From contig CADCCB010000010.1 in the NCBI GenBank assembly GCA_902799905.1, positions 1 to 64,000 of the forward strand: DNA of 64,000 nt, given 5' to 3'. The notes beneath the pieces were generated by a model, which ran no database searches, was not told the origin of the DNA, and saw only the letters and a list, made by a program, of their open reading frames with translations. The DNA comes from an uncultured Prevotellaceae bacterium. GTDB taxonomy: Bacteria > Bacteroidota > Bacteroidia > Bacteroidales > Bacteroidaceae. How positions within the stretch are numbered: the stretch's first letter is position 1; each line of letters opens with the position of its first letter. Shown here piece by piece: positions 15,722 to 26,619 of the stretch. Both the position numbers and the translations under genes were made by a program.

Positions 15722-17500
15722 TTACCGGTTCCTCCCGTAGGTCTTGCCGTTGATCAGGGCGCGGACGCCCAAAAGGACGGGGCGATAGGTGTCCTGGTCA
15801 AGTTGCAGATTGGGCTGTATGGTGTTGTCGATGACACCGTCTTTCCAGGCTTTCTTCACCGCCTCTGCCTCGCTCTTGGGCACGGAGAGGACAACGTCGC
15901 CCCAGGGCGAATGAACCTCGAAGGCCTGCTTGGCCTCGTCATATTTGCCAAGTTTGAGTTTCTTCTGGTGCACGATGCTCTGGTTCCTGAGATAGTCGGT
16001 CACCAGCCGCCCCTCGTCCATCTGCTGCTCTACCTCGCCAGGCGTGAGCGCATCGGCTTTGACCTGCTTGTAGAGATTGATGGCCCTGATCTCGCAGAAC
16101 TGCTTGAAGTCGTTGTCCACCATCTCCTTCAGCGGTTTGCTGTCGCTCCCCTCCGTGAAGAAGCGGGGAGCAAAGGTCTCCACCTCGTTGAGCGTGTAGA
16201 TGGTGGGCAGAGCGATAGGCATGTCCACCTCGCCTGTGTTGAGCGCATAGCGGTCTTGTCGGCCAACGACGCAGTAATTGTAGCCCCTTGACTGCTTGGA
16301 ACTCCAGGCTCGGGCAGACTTGAACATGTCGTATTGCGGTTTGATGCTCTCCACGTAGCGGTAGTATGTCTTACCGTCGGGGCCTGTCTTCGACTGCAGT
16401 TCCAAGGCTCCCACATGTCCGCCTTTCCACACCCTGCAATAGTTGGAGAAGGTACTTGGCGACCGCTCAATCATGTCGTATTCGAAGTCGTAGATCACCT
16501 GTCCGTCTAAGTTCATCACGCCATAGCGCTCGTGGCCGTTGGCATCGACCTTGGAGGCTATCACGTGCTTCGTGTGGGATATATCGTTCTGCACGATATG
16601 TCCGAAGGGACCGTTGATATTCAGGTTGCCCGGCACATGCTCAAAGCCGGTGATGTAGTACCATTCGCCGCCAATGGTCTGGGCGAAGGCACGCGGAGGA
16701 GTCAATGTGTTTCCTTCCACGGTGACATACTGGAAGGGGAAGTCGAGCGGGAAGTCGTTGCCGTCGTGCAAGAACCAGCGGTCGCGCCCCATCTCGTCCT
16801 TCTGATTCAGGAAGAAGGCCGATTTCTTTCTGAATGTCTCAATATACCTGACTTCGTCGTACTCGAAATTGACCATCGTCTCGCGGGTATCCAAGTTCTC
16901 CACGCCCCACTTCTTGGTGGTCTTCAGTTGCATGGCAGCCCTGCCTCCGTCGGTCATCTCTATGCGCTCGTAGTGGGGCGTATAGTACCATTTTCGCATC
17001 AAGGGGTCTTCATCTTTATAGTCCCTGCACCAGATTCCCATGCCCTTGCCGGGAACGTGATACAGTTCATAGGACTTATTGTCGGTGTAGTAGTAATTGG
17101 TAGGTATGAATTCCGACTTGACCATTTCCAGACAGTCATAGGACGCTTCTCCACGCCGATACATCCGCTCGTAGTCCTCTATCAGTTCTTTCCTCATGTC
17201 CCTCGCAGGCTTCTCCTGCACGGGCTTCACCTCCTTCAGTTTCGTTGGATCCTTAGGCTTAGGCGTAGTCTGTTGCGGCTTTGACTCTTCCTCCTCATCG
17301 GCAGGTTCTTCGTAGTAGATACAGCCACGCTTATGAGGTTGCTGCGACTTCAAATCAACGCCGCAAAGGGCACAGACGGGATCGCTCGGTACAGGTATTT
17401 GTGCTTCCACAACGACTGCCGTTAGCAGCGACGCAACAGTCAACAATGCTCCCTTCAGGGAGGCTTCGCTCAACATTGAATTCATCTTTAAAGTAGCCAT
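15722..17500 (-). CDS. Exported WG-repeat-like protein with an N-terminal Cys/His motif
   Basis: A 592-residue secreted protein of unknown function. A signal peptide covers about 1-34 (…LLTAVVVEAQ). A possible zinc motif follows: Cys43-x2-Cys46-x9-His56-x3-Cys60. Then comes a Lys/Pro/Glu-rich linker (about 63-100). The remainder holds WG-type beta units such as KKWGVENLDTRETMVNFEYD and ERYGVMNLDGQVIYDFEYD, which probably form a propeller-like fold. ATG at 17500 is chosen because the upstream TTG at 17530 is part of the -7 box at 17528-17535. It is followed by the hairpin repeat. Function unknown. Confidence 0.8.
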   Translation of the reverse strand: MATLKMNSMLSEASLKGALLTVASLLTAVVVEAQIPVPSDPVCALCGVDLKSQQPHKRGCIYYEEPADEEEESKPQQTTPKPKDPTKLKEVKPVQEKPARDMRKELIEDYERMYRRGEASYDCLEMVKSEFIPTNYYYTDNKSYELYHVPGKGMGIWCRDYKDEDPLMRKWYYTPHYERIEMTDGGRAAMQLKTTKKWGVENLDTRETMVNFEYDEVRYIETFRKKSAFFLNQKDEMGRDRWFLHDGNDFPLDFPFQYVTVEGNTLTPPRAFAQTIGGEWYYITGFEHVPGNLNINGPFGHIVQNDISHTKHVIASKVDANGHERYGVMNLDGQVIYDFEYDMIERSPSTFSNYCRVWKGGHVGALELQSKTGPDGKTYYRYVESIKPQYDMFKSARAWSSKQSRGYNYCVVGRQDRYALNTGEVDMPIALPTIYTLNEVETFAPRFFTEGSDSKPLKEMVDNDFKQFCEIRAINLYKQVKADALTPGEVEQQMDEGRLVTDYLRNQSIVHQKKLKLGKYDEAKQAFEVHSPWGDVVLSVPKSEAEAVKKAWKDGVIDNTIQPNLQLDQDTYRPVLLGVRALINGKTYGRNR

Positions 17501-17527
17501 AACGACGAAGTTTTTGCATTCATGTTG

Positions 17528-17535
17528 CAAAGATA
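17528..17535 (-). promoter_or_regulatory. -7 promoter box (TATCTTTG) of the WG-repeat-like gene
   Basis: The box matches TAnnTTTG on the minus strand, 27 nt upstream of the chosen ATG at 17500. Confidence 0.65.
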
Positions 17536-17620
17536 GGTTTTATTTTTTACATTTCAAAATTATTATCGACTTTTATGAAGGAAAAAGGCTGTGATATCAA
17601 ATCAGCCCTCTCTACTTCTC

Positions 17621-18361
17621 TTACTTGATTCCGAATATACCAGTCAGGCAAGCCAGGAAGGTGCGCCTGTTACCCATCGTGTTCACGTCGATGACTAGTT
17701 CGTCGGGGCCCGATGTATAGTTGTTCATGTTGATGTTCTGGGGGGCTTTCCGTCTCAATCGCAGTTCGCCGTTGCCTCTTTGCCATTCAAACTCGCCGCG
17801 TCTCATTGTCACGCCATCACAAGTGATGGAGTCGAGGGTCAGTATCACGTGTTGCTTGCTGTTGATGAAATTCAGCGCTTTGCGCTGGTTGAGGGCGTTG
17901 TTGACAACATCGACCAGCACGCGCTCCCATTGGTCGCTGATAGCATCGAGGACTATCCATTCCCATGAGGCGTTCTTCTCACTCTCGTCTTCGTTCACAT
18001 AACTGCCCACGCGATCCATCATCATCGAACCGTCACGACCCAGAATGCGGAGTTGGTAGATGGTGCGCTCATAGGTACCGTTGCTGCCTCCACGGGTGGC
18101 TGGGAGGAAGATGTTGGCCACTTCGGAGAACCGCACCACGGTTTTCTCTTCCGTACCATCATCCTTGGGCGTCAGCCAGACGAAGCCTCCGCTGAACACA
18201 TAGACCCGCTCTGTAGGCGCTGCTTTCTTACCGCGCAGACGGTCCCAGAATCCTAACTCGGCAGAGGGCTTGGCATAGCCTTCCACATACTGTCCCAACT
18301 GAAGGCTTTCCCCCATGCCTGCGGGTGCCTCAATGCGTAGTTGCTCTCTTACTGTATTCAT
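17621..18361 (-). CDS. Conserved hypothetical cytosolic protein
   Basis: A 246-residue protein that I do not recognise, with no signal peptide or membrane helix. Two beta-rich halves are joined by a helical stretch around 135-165. The first contains GGFVWLTPKDDG and TVVRFSEVANIFLP, the second VTMRRGEFEWQRGNGELRLRR. The strand pattern is reminiscent of paired PH-like domains, which is a weak impression only. It has its own promoter and lies between the WG-repeat-like gene and a divergent DUF4468-like gene. Confidence 0.7.
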   Translation of the reverse strand: MNTVREQLRIEAPAGMGESLQLGQYVEGYAKPSAELGFWDRLRGKKAAPTERVYVFSGGFVWLTPKDDGTEEKTVVRFSEVANIFLPATRGGSNGTYERTIYQLRILGRDGSMMMDRVGSYVNEDESEKNASWEWIVLDAISDQWERVLVDVVNNALNQRKALNFINSKQHVILTLDSITCDGVTMRRGEFEWQRGNGELRLRRKAPQNINMNNYTSGPDELVIDVNTMGNRRTFLACLTGIFGIK

Positions 18362-18393
18362 AATGCTTTAAGTTAGTTTTTGCAATCCTGCTG

Positions 18394-18401
18394 CAAAGAT
18401 A
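18394..18401 (-). promoter_or_regulatory. -7 promoter box (TATCTTTG) of the hypothetical gene at 17621
   Basis: The box matches TAnnTTTG on the minus strand, 32 nt before the ATG at 18361. It is divergent from the box at 18497. Confidence 0.65.
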
Positions 18402-18496
18402 TACATTATCTTTGATATTCTGACAGAAAAATGAAAGAAAAAAGTGAGGGGTGTCTTAATTCCTCTTAAAATCTTGCGTGATTCAAAATATTTGCT

Positions 18497-18504
18497 TACC
18501 TTTG
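18497..18504 (+). promoter_or_regulatory. -7 promoter box (TACCTTTG) of the DUF4468-like operon
   Basis: The box matches TAnnTTTG and lies 45 nt before the ATG at 18550. It is likely to serve the small membrane protein and porin genes as well. Confidence 0.65.
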
Positions 18505-18549
18505 CAGGTCGAAGAAAACGAATACGGAATCAGAAATACAAATAAGAAT

Positions 18550-19149
18550 ATGATGAAGAAACTTTTGATCGTGATGATGGCCTTGCTGCCGATGGCTGCA
18601 ATGGCTCAGGACAACACATGGGAGAAGACACAGTACGACAACGGCGATGCCAAATACCTTGAGGGTGCCGTGCCCGAGGTGAACGGCCGCGTGATCTTCT
18701 CGACCACCATCAAGGCCCCTGGCAAGACGGCTCAGCAGATTTATGACCTGCTGCTGGAGGACATGACGAAGATCACGCAGGAAGACAACCAGTTCGAGCA
18801 GAGCCGCATAGCCTACGAGAACGCGGAGGAGAAGCATATCGTGGGCAACTACCAGGAGTGGCTGGTGTTCAAGAACAAGCCACTGAGCCTGGACCGCACG
18901 CGCCTGCTCTACAACATTATAGCCGACTGCCGCGACGGCGAAGCCACCATCCAGATGCTGCGCATACTCTACATCTACGACGAGGAGCGCGACATGCAGA
19001 CCTACAAGGCAGAGGAATGGATAACCGACAAGTATGGACTGAACAAGAAGAAGACCAAGGTGGCCCGCGTCAGCGGCAAGTTCCGCCGGAAAACCATTGA
19101 CCGCAAGGACTACCTGTTCAATCGTTTCACGCAACTGCTGCAGAAATAA
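18550..19149 (+). CDS. Exported DUF4468-like protein
   Basis: A 199-residue exported protein. The start at 18550 gives the signal peptide MMKKLLIVMMALLPMAAMAQ; an extended frame upstream runs into the promoter and is rejected. The mature part begins with a strand-rich segment (GRVIFSTTIKAPGKTAQQIY) followed by a helix and more strands. This is the pattern I associate with the Bacteroidota DUF4468 family, whose role is unknown. It is first in a plus-strand run with a small membrane protein, the porin and malic enzyme. Confidence 0.7.
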   Translation: MMKKLLIVMMALLPMAAMAQDNTWEKTQYDNGDAKYLEGAVPEVNGRVIFSTTIKAPGKTAQQIYDLLLEDMTKITQEDNQFEQSRIAYENAEEKHIVGNYQEWLVFKNKPLSLDRTRLLYNIIADCRDGEATIQMLRILYIYDEERDMQTYKAEEWITDKYGLNKKKTKVARVSGKFRRKTIDRKDYLFNRFTQLLQK

Positions 19150-19172
19150 TAGATTAGAAAAGGAGCGAGGAG

Positions 19173-19207
19173 CAAACCTCAAACCTCCAATCTCAAACCT
19201 CAAACCA
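19173..19207. repeat. Heptamer tandem array (CAAACCT-type, x5)
   Basis: Five 7-bp units (CAAACCT, CAAACCT, CCAATCT, CAAACCT, CAAACCA) fill most of the gap in front of the small membrane protein gene. The last unit ends 2 nt before its ATG, so the array lies where a ribosome would load. Confidence 0.85.
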
Positions 19208-19209
19208 AA

Positions 19210-19470
19210 ATGGGTAAGAACGAAGAGCCGTTCAGCATGGTGGACAACCCGGAAGAGGTGCCCCACCCTAAGCGTCACCACCTGGAACCTTTCCGTGACA
19301 GCAGCAAGACCAGGTCGCTGCGACTGTGGCTGAACATCATTTTCATGGTTGGAGCCATTGCCGGACTGGTGGTCTATTTCTATGCCAACAGGGAAGTGGC
19401 CAAATATATACTGATTGTTTCGTGTGTGTTCAAGTTCATTGAACTGGGACTACGCCTCCTTAAAATATAA
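19210..19470 (+). CDS. Small two-helix membrane protein
   Basis: An 86-residue protein of unknown function. A polar N-terminal half is followed by two hydrophobic helices, at about 40-58 (LWLNIIFMVGAIAGLVVYF) and 65-82. It is 5 nt upstream of the porin gene and probably translationally linked to it. Its start is preceded by a heptamer array. Confidence 0.65.
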   Translation: MGKNEEPFSMVDNPEEVPHPKRHHLEPFRDSSKTRSLRLWLNIIFMVGAIAGLVVYFYANREVAKYILIVSCVFKFIELGLRLLKI

Positions 19471-19475
19471 ATTGT

Positions 19476-21815
19476 ATGAAGATATCCGTTCGCCTCGTGG
19501 CGTTGCTGCTGACCGTCATCCCGCTGTCACTCTCTGCACAGACATACAACCAGATTGACGAGTTTGGCAATGTGACGACGAACGACGAGAGCAACCCGAA
19601 CTTCAATCCACACAACAACGACTCGTCGAAGCAGTCGAAGATTATACCGAAGGGCCTGAAGGTGTGGACTATTGACCGGAAGTTCGGCGACATCATCAAG
19701 GCTGAGCCCGACACGCTGCCCCACCTCTACCCCAACACCACGCTGTCGATGGGTAAGTACGGGCAATACAACACCATCGGCTCTAACTACCTGGCACGCC
19801 AGAACCGCATCTTCATCGACCGCCCTGCCTCCTCGCAGTTCTATTTCACGGAGGTCTATGACCAGGCCATCCGTCAGCCGGATCAACTACATTTCACCAA
19901 CACGCTGTCGCCGATAACCAACCTGAGTTACGACAACTGCGGCGACAAGACCGACGGCGAGGATCACCTGAGAGCCCTCTTTGCCGCCAACTTCGGCAAG
20001 CGGCTGGGCATAGGCTTCGACATTGACTACCTGTATGCCCGAGGCTATTTCCAGAACCAGAGCGCATCACACTTCGACGCCACCCTCTTCTCATCCTATA
20101 TCGGCGACCAGTATCAGTTGCATGCCCTCTTCTCCACCTACCACGAGAAGGCGACGGAGAACGGAGGCATCACTGATGACAACTACATCACCCACCCCGA
20201 GGTGGCTACACAGACGGCAGGACAGTCTTACTCAGACAATGAGATTCCCACCATCCTGAACAACAACTGGAACCGCAACGACCACCTGCACTTCTTCCTG
20301 ACCCATCGCTACAGCCTGGGATTCTACAGGAAAGTGAAGATGACGGACGAGGAGATCAAAGCCAGGGAATTTGCCAAGGCTGCCAAGAAGGAATCGAAGG
20401 AAAAGGTGGCGAAAGGCGAGAAAAGCATCGTGAAGGAAGAGCCAGCGCTGAAAGGCCGTCCTGACGATGCCGTCATCGCCGGAGATCTTCCAACAAAACC
20501 GCAGAAAGAGACGCCAGTCGTTGATACCACCCGTATCAGTATTGAATCGAAGGCTGCCGCTGACTCGCTGCTGGCTCAACAGGCCGCTGCCGACTCGCTG
20601 GAGGCGCTGATGAAAAAGGAGTATGTGCCAGTGACCAGTTTCATCCATACATTTGACCTGAGTACCTATAATCGTAAATACCAGGCATATACGACGCCGA
20701 AGGAATACTATGCCAACAACTACTTCGACAGATATGAAGAGGGCTTCGTGGGCGACTCCGTCTATGACCAGGCAAAGATGTTCACCATGCGCAACACGTT
20801 TGCCATCGCCCTGCTGGAAGGTTTCAACAAATATGTGCCTGTTGGTCTGAAAGCCTTCATCGCCTACGACATGCGCCGATACACACAGCCCGAACTGAAC
20901 AGCGACGGCATCGCCTTGTTGCAGCAGCAGAACGAGCACAGCATCAGCATAGGCGGACAACTCAGGAAGTCGCTGGGACACACGTTCCACTATAACCTGC
21001 AGGCCGAGACATGGCTGACTGGCGAGGATGCCGGACAACTGAAACTGGAAGGAGAGACAGACGTCAACTTCCCTCTTTTCGGCGATACGGTACATCTGGC
21101 GGCCAAGGCCTATTTCTATCGCCTGACTCCCTCCTACTTCGAACGCCACTACCACGGCAAGCACTTCTGGTGGGACAACTCGCTGGACAAACCGACACGC
21201 ACCAGGATAGAGGGCCTGTTCTCCTATGACAAGACGCACACCTCGCTGAGAGTGGCCATCGAGGAGATACAGAACTATACCTATTTGGGCATGTCGTACA
21301 CCCGTGCCAACGAGAAGGTCACGGGTCTGACGGCTGCCATCCGCCAACATAGCGGCAACATCAACATACTGACGGCACAACTGGACCAGAAACTGAAGGC
21401 AGGCCCCCTGCACTGGGACAACATCATCACCTACCAATCGACGAGTGCGAAAGACGTGCTGCCGTTGCCCACGCTCAATGTCTTCAGCAATCTCTATCTC
21501 GACTTCATGATTGCCCACGTACTGAAAGTGGAACTGGGTGCCTCGGCTACATGGTTCACCAAATACTACGCCCCGGAATTCTGTCCGGCACTCAACCAGT
21601 TTGCCATTCAGGAGAATGCAGAATCGCGCGTAGAGTTAGGCAACTTCCCATTCGTCGACGTCTATGCCAACCTCCACCTCAAGCACACCCGCTTCTTCGT
21701 GATGATGAACAACGTGACGGGCAACTCGTTCAACCGCCAGAACTTCCTGGTGGCCCACTACCCCATGAACCGGACGGTGCTGCACCTCGGCGTGTCGTGG
21801 AACTTCTTCAACTAA
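19476..21815 (+). CDS. Putative outer-membrane porin (porin_10-type)
   Basis: A 779-residue outer-membrane beta-barrel. The signal peptide ends at about LSLSAQ (20-21). The N-terminal region KVWTIDRKFGDI, then LPHLYPNTTLSMGKYGQYNTIGSNYLARQN in pieces, is typical of the Bacteroidota 'putative porin' family. A charged Lys/Glu/Ala-rich insert occupies about 290-385, probably periplasmic or an extended loop. The last residues, HLGVSWNFFN, end in aromatic Phe followed by Asn, near the usual barrel C-terminus. Transport substrate is unknown. It lies between a small membrane protein and malic enzyme. Confidence 0.82.
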   Translation: MKISVRLVALLLTVIPLSLSAQTYNQIDEFGNVTTNDESNPNFNPHNNDSSKQSKIIPKGLKVWTIDRKFGDIIKAEPDTLPHLYPNTTLSMGKYGQYNTIGSNYLARQNRIFIDRPASSQFYFTEVYDQAIRQPDQLHFTNTLSPITNLSYDNCGDKTDGEDHLRALFAANFGKRLGIGFDIDYLYARGYFQNQSASHFDATLFSSYIGDQYQLHALFSTYHEKATENGGITDDNYITHPEVATQTAGQSYSDNEIPTILNNNWNRNDHLHFFLTHRYSLGFYRKVKMTDEEIKAREFAKAAKKESKEKVAKGEKSIVKEEPALKGRPDDAVIAGDLPTKPQKETPVVDTTRISIESKAAADSLLAQQAAADSLEALMKKEYVPVTSFIHTFDLSTYNRKYQAYTTPKEYYANNYFDRYEEGFVGDSVYDQAKMFTMRNTFAIALLEGFNKYVPVGLKAFIAYDMRRYTQPELNSDGIALLQQQNEHSISIGGQLRKSLGHTFHYNLQAETWLTGEDAGQLKLEGETDVNFPLFGDTVHLAAKAYFYRLTPSYFERHYHGKHFWWDNSLDKPTRTRIEGLFSYDKTHTSLRVAIEEIQNYTYLGMSYTRANEKVTGLTAAIRQHSGNINILTAQLDQKLKAGPLHWDNIITYQSTSAKDVLPLPTLNVFSNLYLDFMIAHVLKVELGASATWFTKYYAPEFCPALNQFAIQENAESRVELGNFPFVDVYANLHLKHTRFFVMMNNVTGNSFNRQNFLVAHYPMNRTVLHLGVSWNFFN

Positions 21816-21852
21816 GGCAAAAAGGAAACTAAAGATATTCAGACTCTAATTT

Positions 21853-24156
<2,304 letters not shown>

Positions 24157-24163
24157 GCCTCAC

Positions 24164-24529
24164 ATGCACAAAGTCATCATCTCACTGGCCTCGAACAAAG
24201 AGGCTAAAAAGAATCTGTCCGAGGCCAGGAAGTGTCTCGAACAGATTCTCGATGAGATGAGTTTCTCCGACTGTATACGTACCAGGGCTATCGGCACAGA
24301 GCGGATATGCTATTATCACAACCAACTGCTGTTTGCATCAACCACGCTTTCCGCCGATGAACTAGTCAGTAGGCTGAAGGCTATTGAGCAACAGATGGGC
24401 CGTACGGCAGAGGCTCGCCAACAGGGCATTGTCTGCATAGACCTCGACCTGCTGAAATATGATGAGCAGCGCTATCACCTGCGCGACTGGGAGAGGCCCT
24501 ATGTGCAGCGGCTTCTACCTCAGTCTTAA
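24164..24529 (+). CDS. folK: FolK-like pyrophosphokinase (short HPPK)
   Basis: A 121-residue protein resembling 6-hydroxymethyl-7,8-dihydropterin pyrophosphokinase of folate synthesis. It starts with HKVIISLASNKEA, in the place of the usual LSLGSN motif, and contains QGIVCIDLDLLKYDEQ, matching the RxxDLDLLxY signature with the two Asp metal ligands. It lacks the usual C-terminal ~35 residues, so activity is uncertain. ATG at 24164 is chosen; longer frames begin inside maeB. It overlaps the convergent glucosaminidase gene by 15 nt at the 3' end. Confidence 0.75.
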   Translation: MHKVIISLASNKEAKKNLSEARKCLEQILDEMSFSDCIRTRAIGTERICYYHNQLLFASTTLSADELVSRLKAIEQQMGRTAEARQQGIVCIDLDLLKYDEQRYHLRDWERPYVQRLLPQS

Positions 24530-25429
24530 GGCTTCACCCACAAGGAGCGAGTGGTCAGGCGTCATGTGGTTCATCTTGTAGAGAGACTTCAGACGGATGC
24601 CGTACTTCTGGGCAATCGAGTACATCGACTCCCCTTCTCTCACATAATGCAGATAGTCCTTGTACTCTTTCGGGGCCCTCTTCTTTTTCTTCTTCAGCCA
24701 GATAATCTCACCATCTTCCAACGCGTCGTCCTTGTCGCGCTCGTTGTACTTGGCAATCTTCTTGTATGAGATACCAATCTCCTGTCCGATGGAGCGGAAC
24801 GTGTCGCCACGGCGGGCATAGAGATAGTAGTTGTCGTTATACATCTTGATGAGATGCAGAGGCTGGCCTCCCACCTGCGTATCGTGTGAACGCTCGTTGA
24901 TGAACTTGTCGTAGGACTTTGCCTGGTCGTATTCATAGAGTTTATACAACTGAATGATGTCAATCAGACGGTCGGCATACTTCGGATTGGTGGCATAGCC
25001 GGCAGCCTTCAATCCTCGAGCCCAGCCCTTGTAGTCAGTCAACTTCAACTTGAACAGTCCCTGATAGCGTTGTCCGTTCACGAGAAAGCGCGAATGGTCT
25101 TCAAACGACTCGTAGGGAGACTTGTATGACCTGAAGCACTCGTTATTGTGGTCATCATCCTGATAGATGCCTGGGCCAGACCATCCATGACACTTGATGC
25201 CGAAATGATTGTTGCCCTTGGTAGCCAGACGGCTCTGGCCGGCAGAACTCTCCAGCAGTCCTTGAGCCAGAGTGATGGAGGCAGGCACCTTCCATTTCAG
25301 CATCTGTTCGATGGCACAGTCCTTATACTGGTCAATATACTGTTGATAGCGGGCATTCCACTTGGACTGCGCATAAACGGTAGGGATGGCAGCAAACAGG
25401 AAGGCCACAAGTGCGATATATTTCTTCAT
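24515..25429 (-). CDS. Exported glucosaminidase-domain protein with two LysM repeats
   Basis: A 304-residue secreted peptidoglycan hydrolase, predicted to cleave glycan strands. A signal peptide covers 1-20. A FlgJ/glucosaminidase-type domain (about 30-165) carries the likely catalytic Glu60 in SITLAQGLLESSAGQS and the GNNHFGIKCHGW motif. Two LysM modules follow, at about 200-250 (YYLYARRGDTFRSIGQEIGI) and 258-304 (LHYVREGESMYSIAQKYGI), for peptidoglycan binding. It begins 1 nt after the tsaC stop, so the two are co-translated. Confidence 0.9.
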   Translation of the reverse strand: MKKYIALVAFLFAAIPTVYAQSKWNARYQQYIDQYKDCAIEQMLKWKVPASITLAQGLLESSAGQSRLATKGNNHFGIKCHGWSGPGIYQDDDHNNECFRSYKSPYESFEDHSRFLVNGQRYQGLFKLKLTDYKGWARGLKAAGYATNPKYADRLIDIIQLYKLYEYDQAKSYDKFINERSHDTQVGGQPLHLIKMYNDNYYLYARRGDTFRSIGQEIGISYKKIAKYNERDKDDALEDGEIIWLKKKKKRAPKEYKDYLHYVREGESMYSIAQKYGIRLKSLYKMNHMTPDHSLLVGEALRLR

Positions 25430-25430
25430 T

Positions 25431-26000
25431 TTATTTTCGTATGATTTTCACTTCACCGTTAGGACTCAGTTTGATGATGCTTGATGGCTGATGGGGCTTA
25501 TGTTCCTGTCTGCGCGTCCAGCACACATAATCCACCTGTTCGATGATGCGTGGGTCAATGTCACAGTAGTTCTGGGCGGCAGGCTCGCCACTTATATTGG
25601 CCGAAGTACTGACAATAGCCTTCTGGAAACGATAGCATAGTTCCTTGGAAAAGACCTCCTGTGTGATGCGGATACCTATTGATCCGTCCTCGGCAATCAA
25701 ATTAGGAGCCAGATTGACGGCACCGTCGAGAATAAGGGTGGTCGGTTTGTCGATACAATCGATGAGTTCCCAGGCCACGTCAGGCACGTTACGCACATAG
25801 CGTTGCAGACGGGCATCGCTATCGACGAGACAGATCAGCGCCTTCGAGTCATCACGCTGCTTGATCTCATAGACCCGCTTTACTGCCTCGGCATTCGTAG
25901 CATCGCAGCCAATACCCCATATTGTATCCGTTGGATAGAGTATCACCCCACCCTTACGCATTGCCTCAACGGCATTCTTGATATCTTGTTCTTGTGTCAT
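25431..26000 (-). CDS. tsaC: L-threonylcarbamoyladenylate synthase (Sua5/YrdC family)
   Basis: A 189-residue enzyme making threonylcarbamoyl-AMP for t6A37 modification of tRNAs that read ANN codons. Family motifs are visible: GGVILYPTDTIWGIGCDA (about 17-34), KQRDDSKAL, GSIGIRI and AIVSTSANISGEPA (about 130-143). The length fits the single-domain YrdC form rather than the two-domain Sua5. It is followed 1 nt later by the glucosaminidase gene and preceded 22 nt upstream by a membrane protein gene. Confidence 0.93.
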   Translation of the reverse strand: MTQEQDIKNAVEAMRKGGVILYPTDTIWGIGCDATNAEAVKRVYEIKQRDDSKALICLVDSDARLQRYVRNVPDVAWELIDCIDKPTTLILDGAVNLAPNLIAEDGSIGIRITQEVFSKELCYRFQKAIVSTSANISGEPAAQNYCDIDPRIIEQVDYVCWTRRQEHKPHQPSSIIKLSPNGEVKIIRK

Positions 26001-26022
26001 ATATATCTTTCAATTTTCAATC

Positions 26023-26619
26023 TTAAAAAAACACATACCTCAGCGACTCGTAGAACTGCATGGCCAGCACATAGATGACCAGCAAGGGTGTTGCTAAGCA
26101 TAGACCATCGACAAACGCTTTGCAGACATTGGCCAGACTGGTGAATGTGCGTACCGTGAAGCCGTAAGCCATCGAACAGAGTATCACGCCGAAGGCAATG
26201 ATAGGAACGAGGGCACGGCTGAAGGGCGAATGCCACAGACTGCCCATTGCAGAGAGCAGCACGGCATGTGGCCATACAGACAGCAACAGGATGATGGCCA
26301 CATATATCAGCAGCAACAGAAGGGTGACTCGCAGGCCAAGACCACGACGCTGTTGGGGACGGTGAGCCAGCAGACCACTATATCTCAGTACACCAAAGGC
26401 CATCGCCAGCAGGATGATCCAGACCAGCAAGGGACTGGAAAGCCCGTCGACGAAATGGGCAAAGAACCACCTCACGCCTTCGCTGGAGAGCAAGGGGCGC
26501 ACGTCGGCTGTCAGCGTAGCCGAGAAAAGCCACGACAGCACGACAAGCAGCAGTTCAGCCACAACAAGGCCAACCACCAGCCGCGAGAGCGTCTTCATGC
26601 TGATGAGAGAAGAAGTCAT
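26023..26619 (-). CDS. Conserved hypothetical five-helix membrane protein
   Basis: A 198-residue inner-membrane protein with hydrophobic helices at about 13-33, 61-80, 96-116, 133-153 and 172-190. The segment LLSSEGVRWFFAHFVDGLSS resembles the start of AbgT-family transporters, but the protein is far too short to be one, so I assign no transport function. It overlaps the upstream response-regulator gene by 4 nt (ATGA), which indicates translational coupling. Confidence 0.75.
   Translation of the reverse strand: MTSSLISMKTLSRLVVGLVVAELLLVVLSWLFSATLTADVRPLLSSEGVRWFFAHFVDGLSSPLLVWIILLAMAFGVLRYSGLLAHRPQQRRGLGLRVTLLLLLIYVAIILLLSVWPHAVLLSAMGSLWHSPFSRALVPIIAFGVILCSMAYGFTVRTFTSLANVCKAFVDGLCLATPLLVIYVLAMQFYESLRYVFF

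Noticed and set aside
15494-16291. Plus-strand frame starting with GTG four bases after a -7 box
   Set aside because: The spacing is attractive, but the frame reads through repeats and then antisense through the WG-repeat-like gene; its translation has no domain.
20232-21518. Minus-strand open frame antisense to the porin
   Set aside because: No recognisable domain and no promoter; the porin has a signal peptide and family motifs.
26023-26619. AbgT-family transporter
   Set aside because: Only a short segment resembles AbgT and the protein is much shorter than any member, so it is left as a hypothetical membrane protein.
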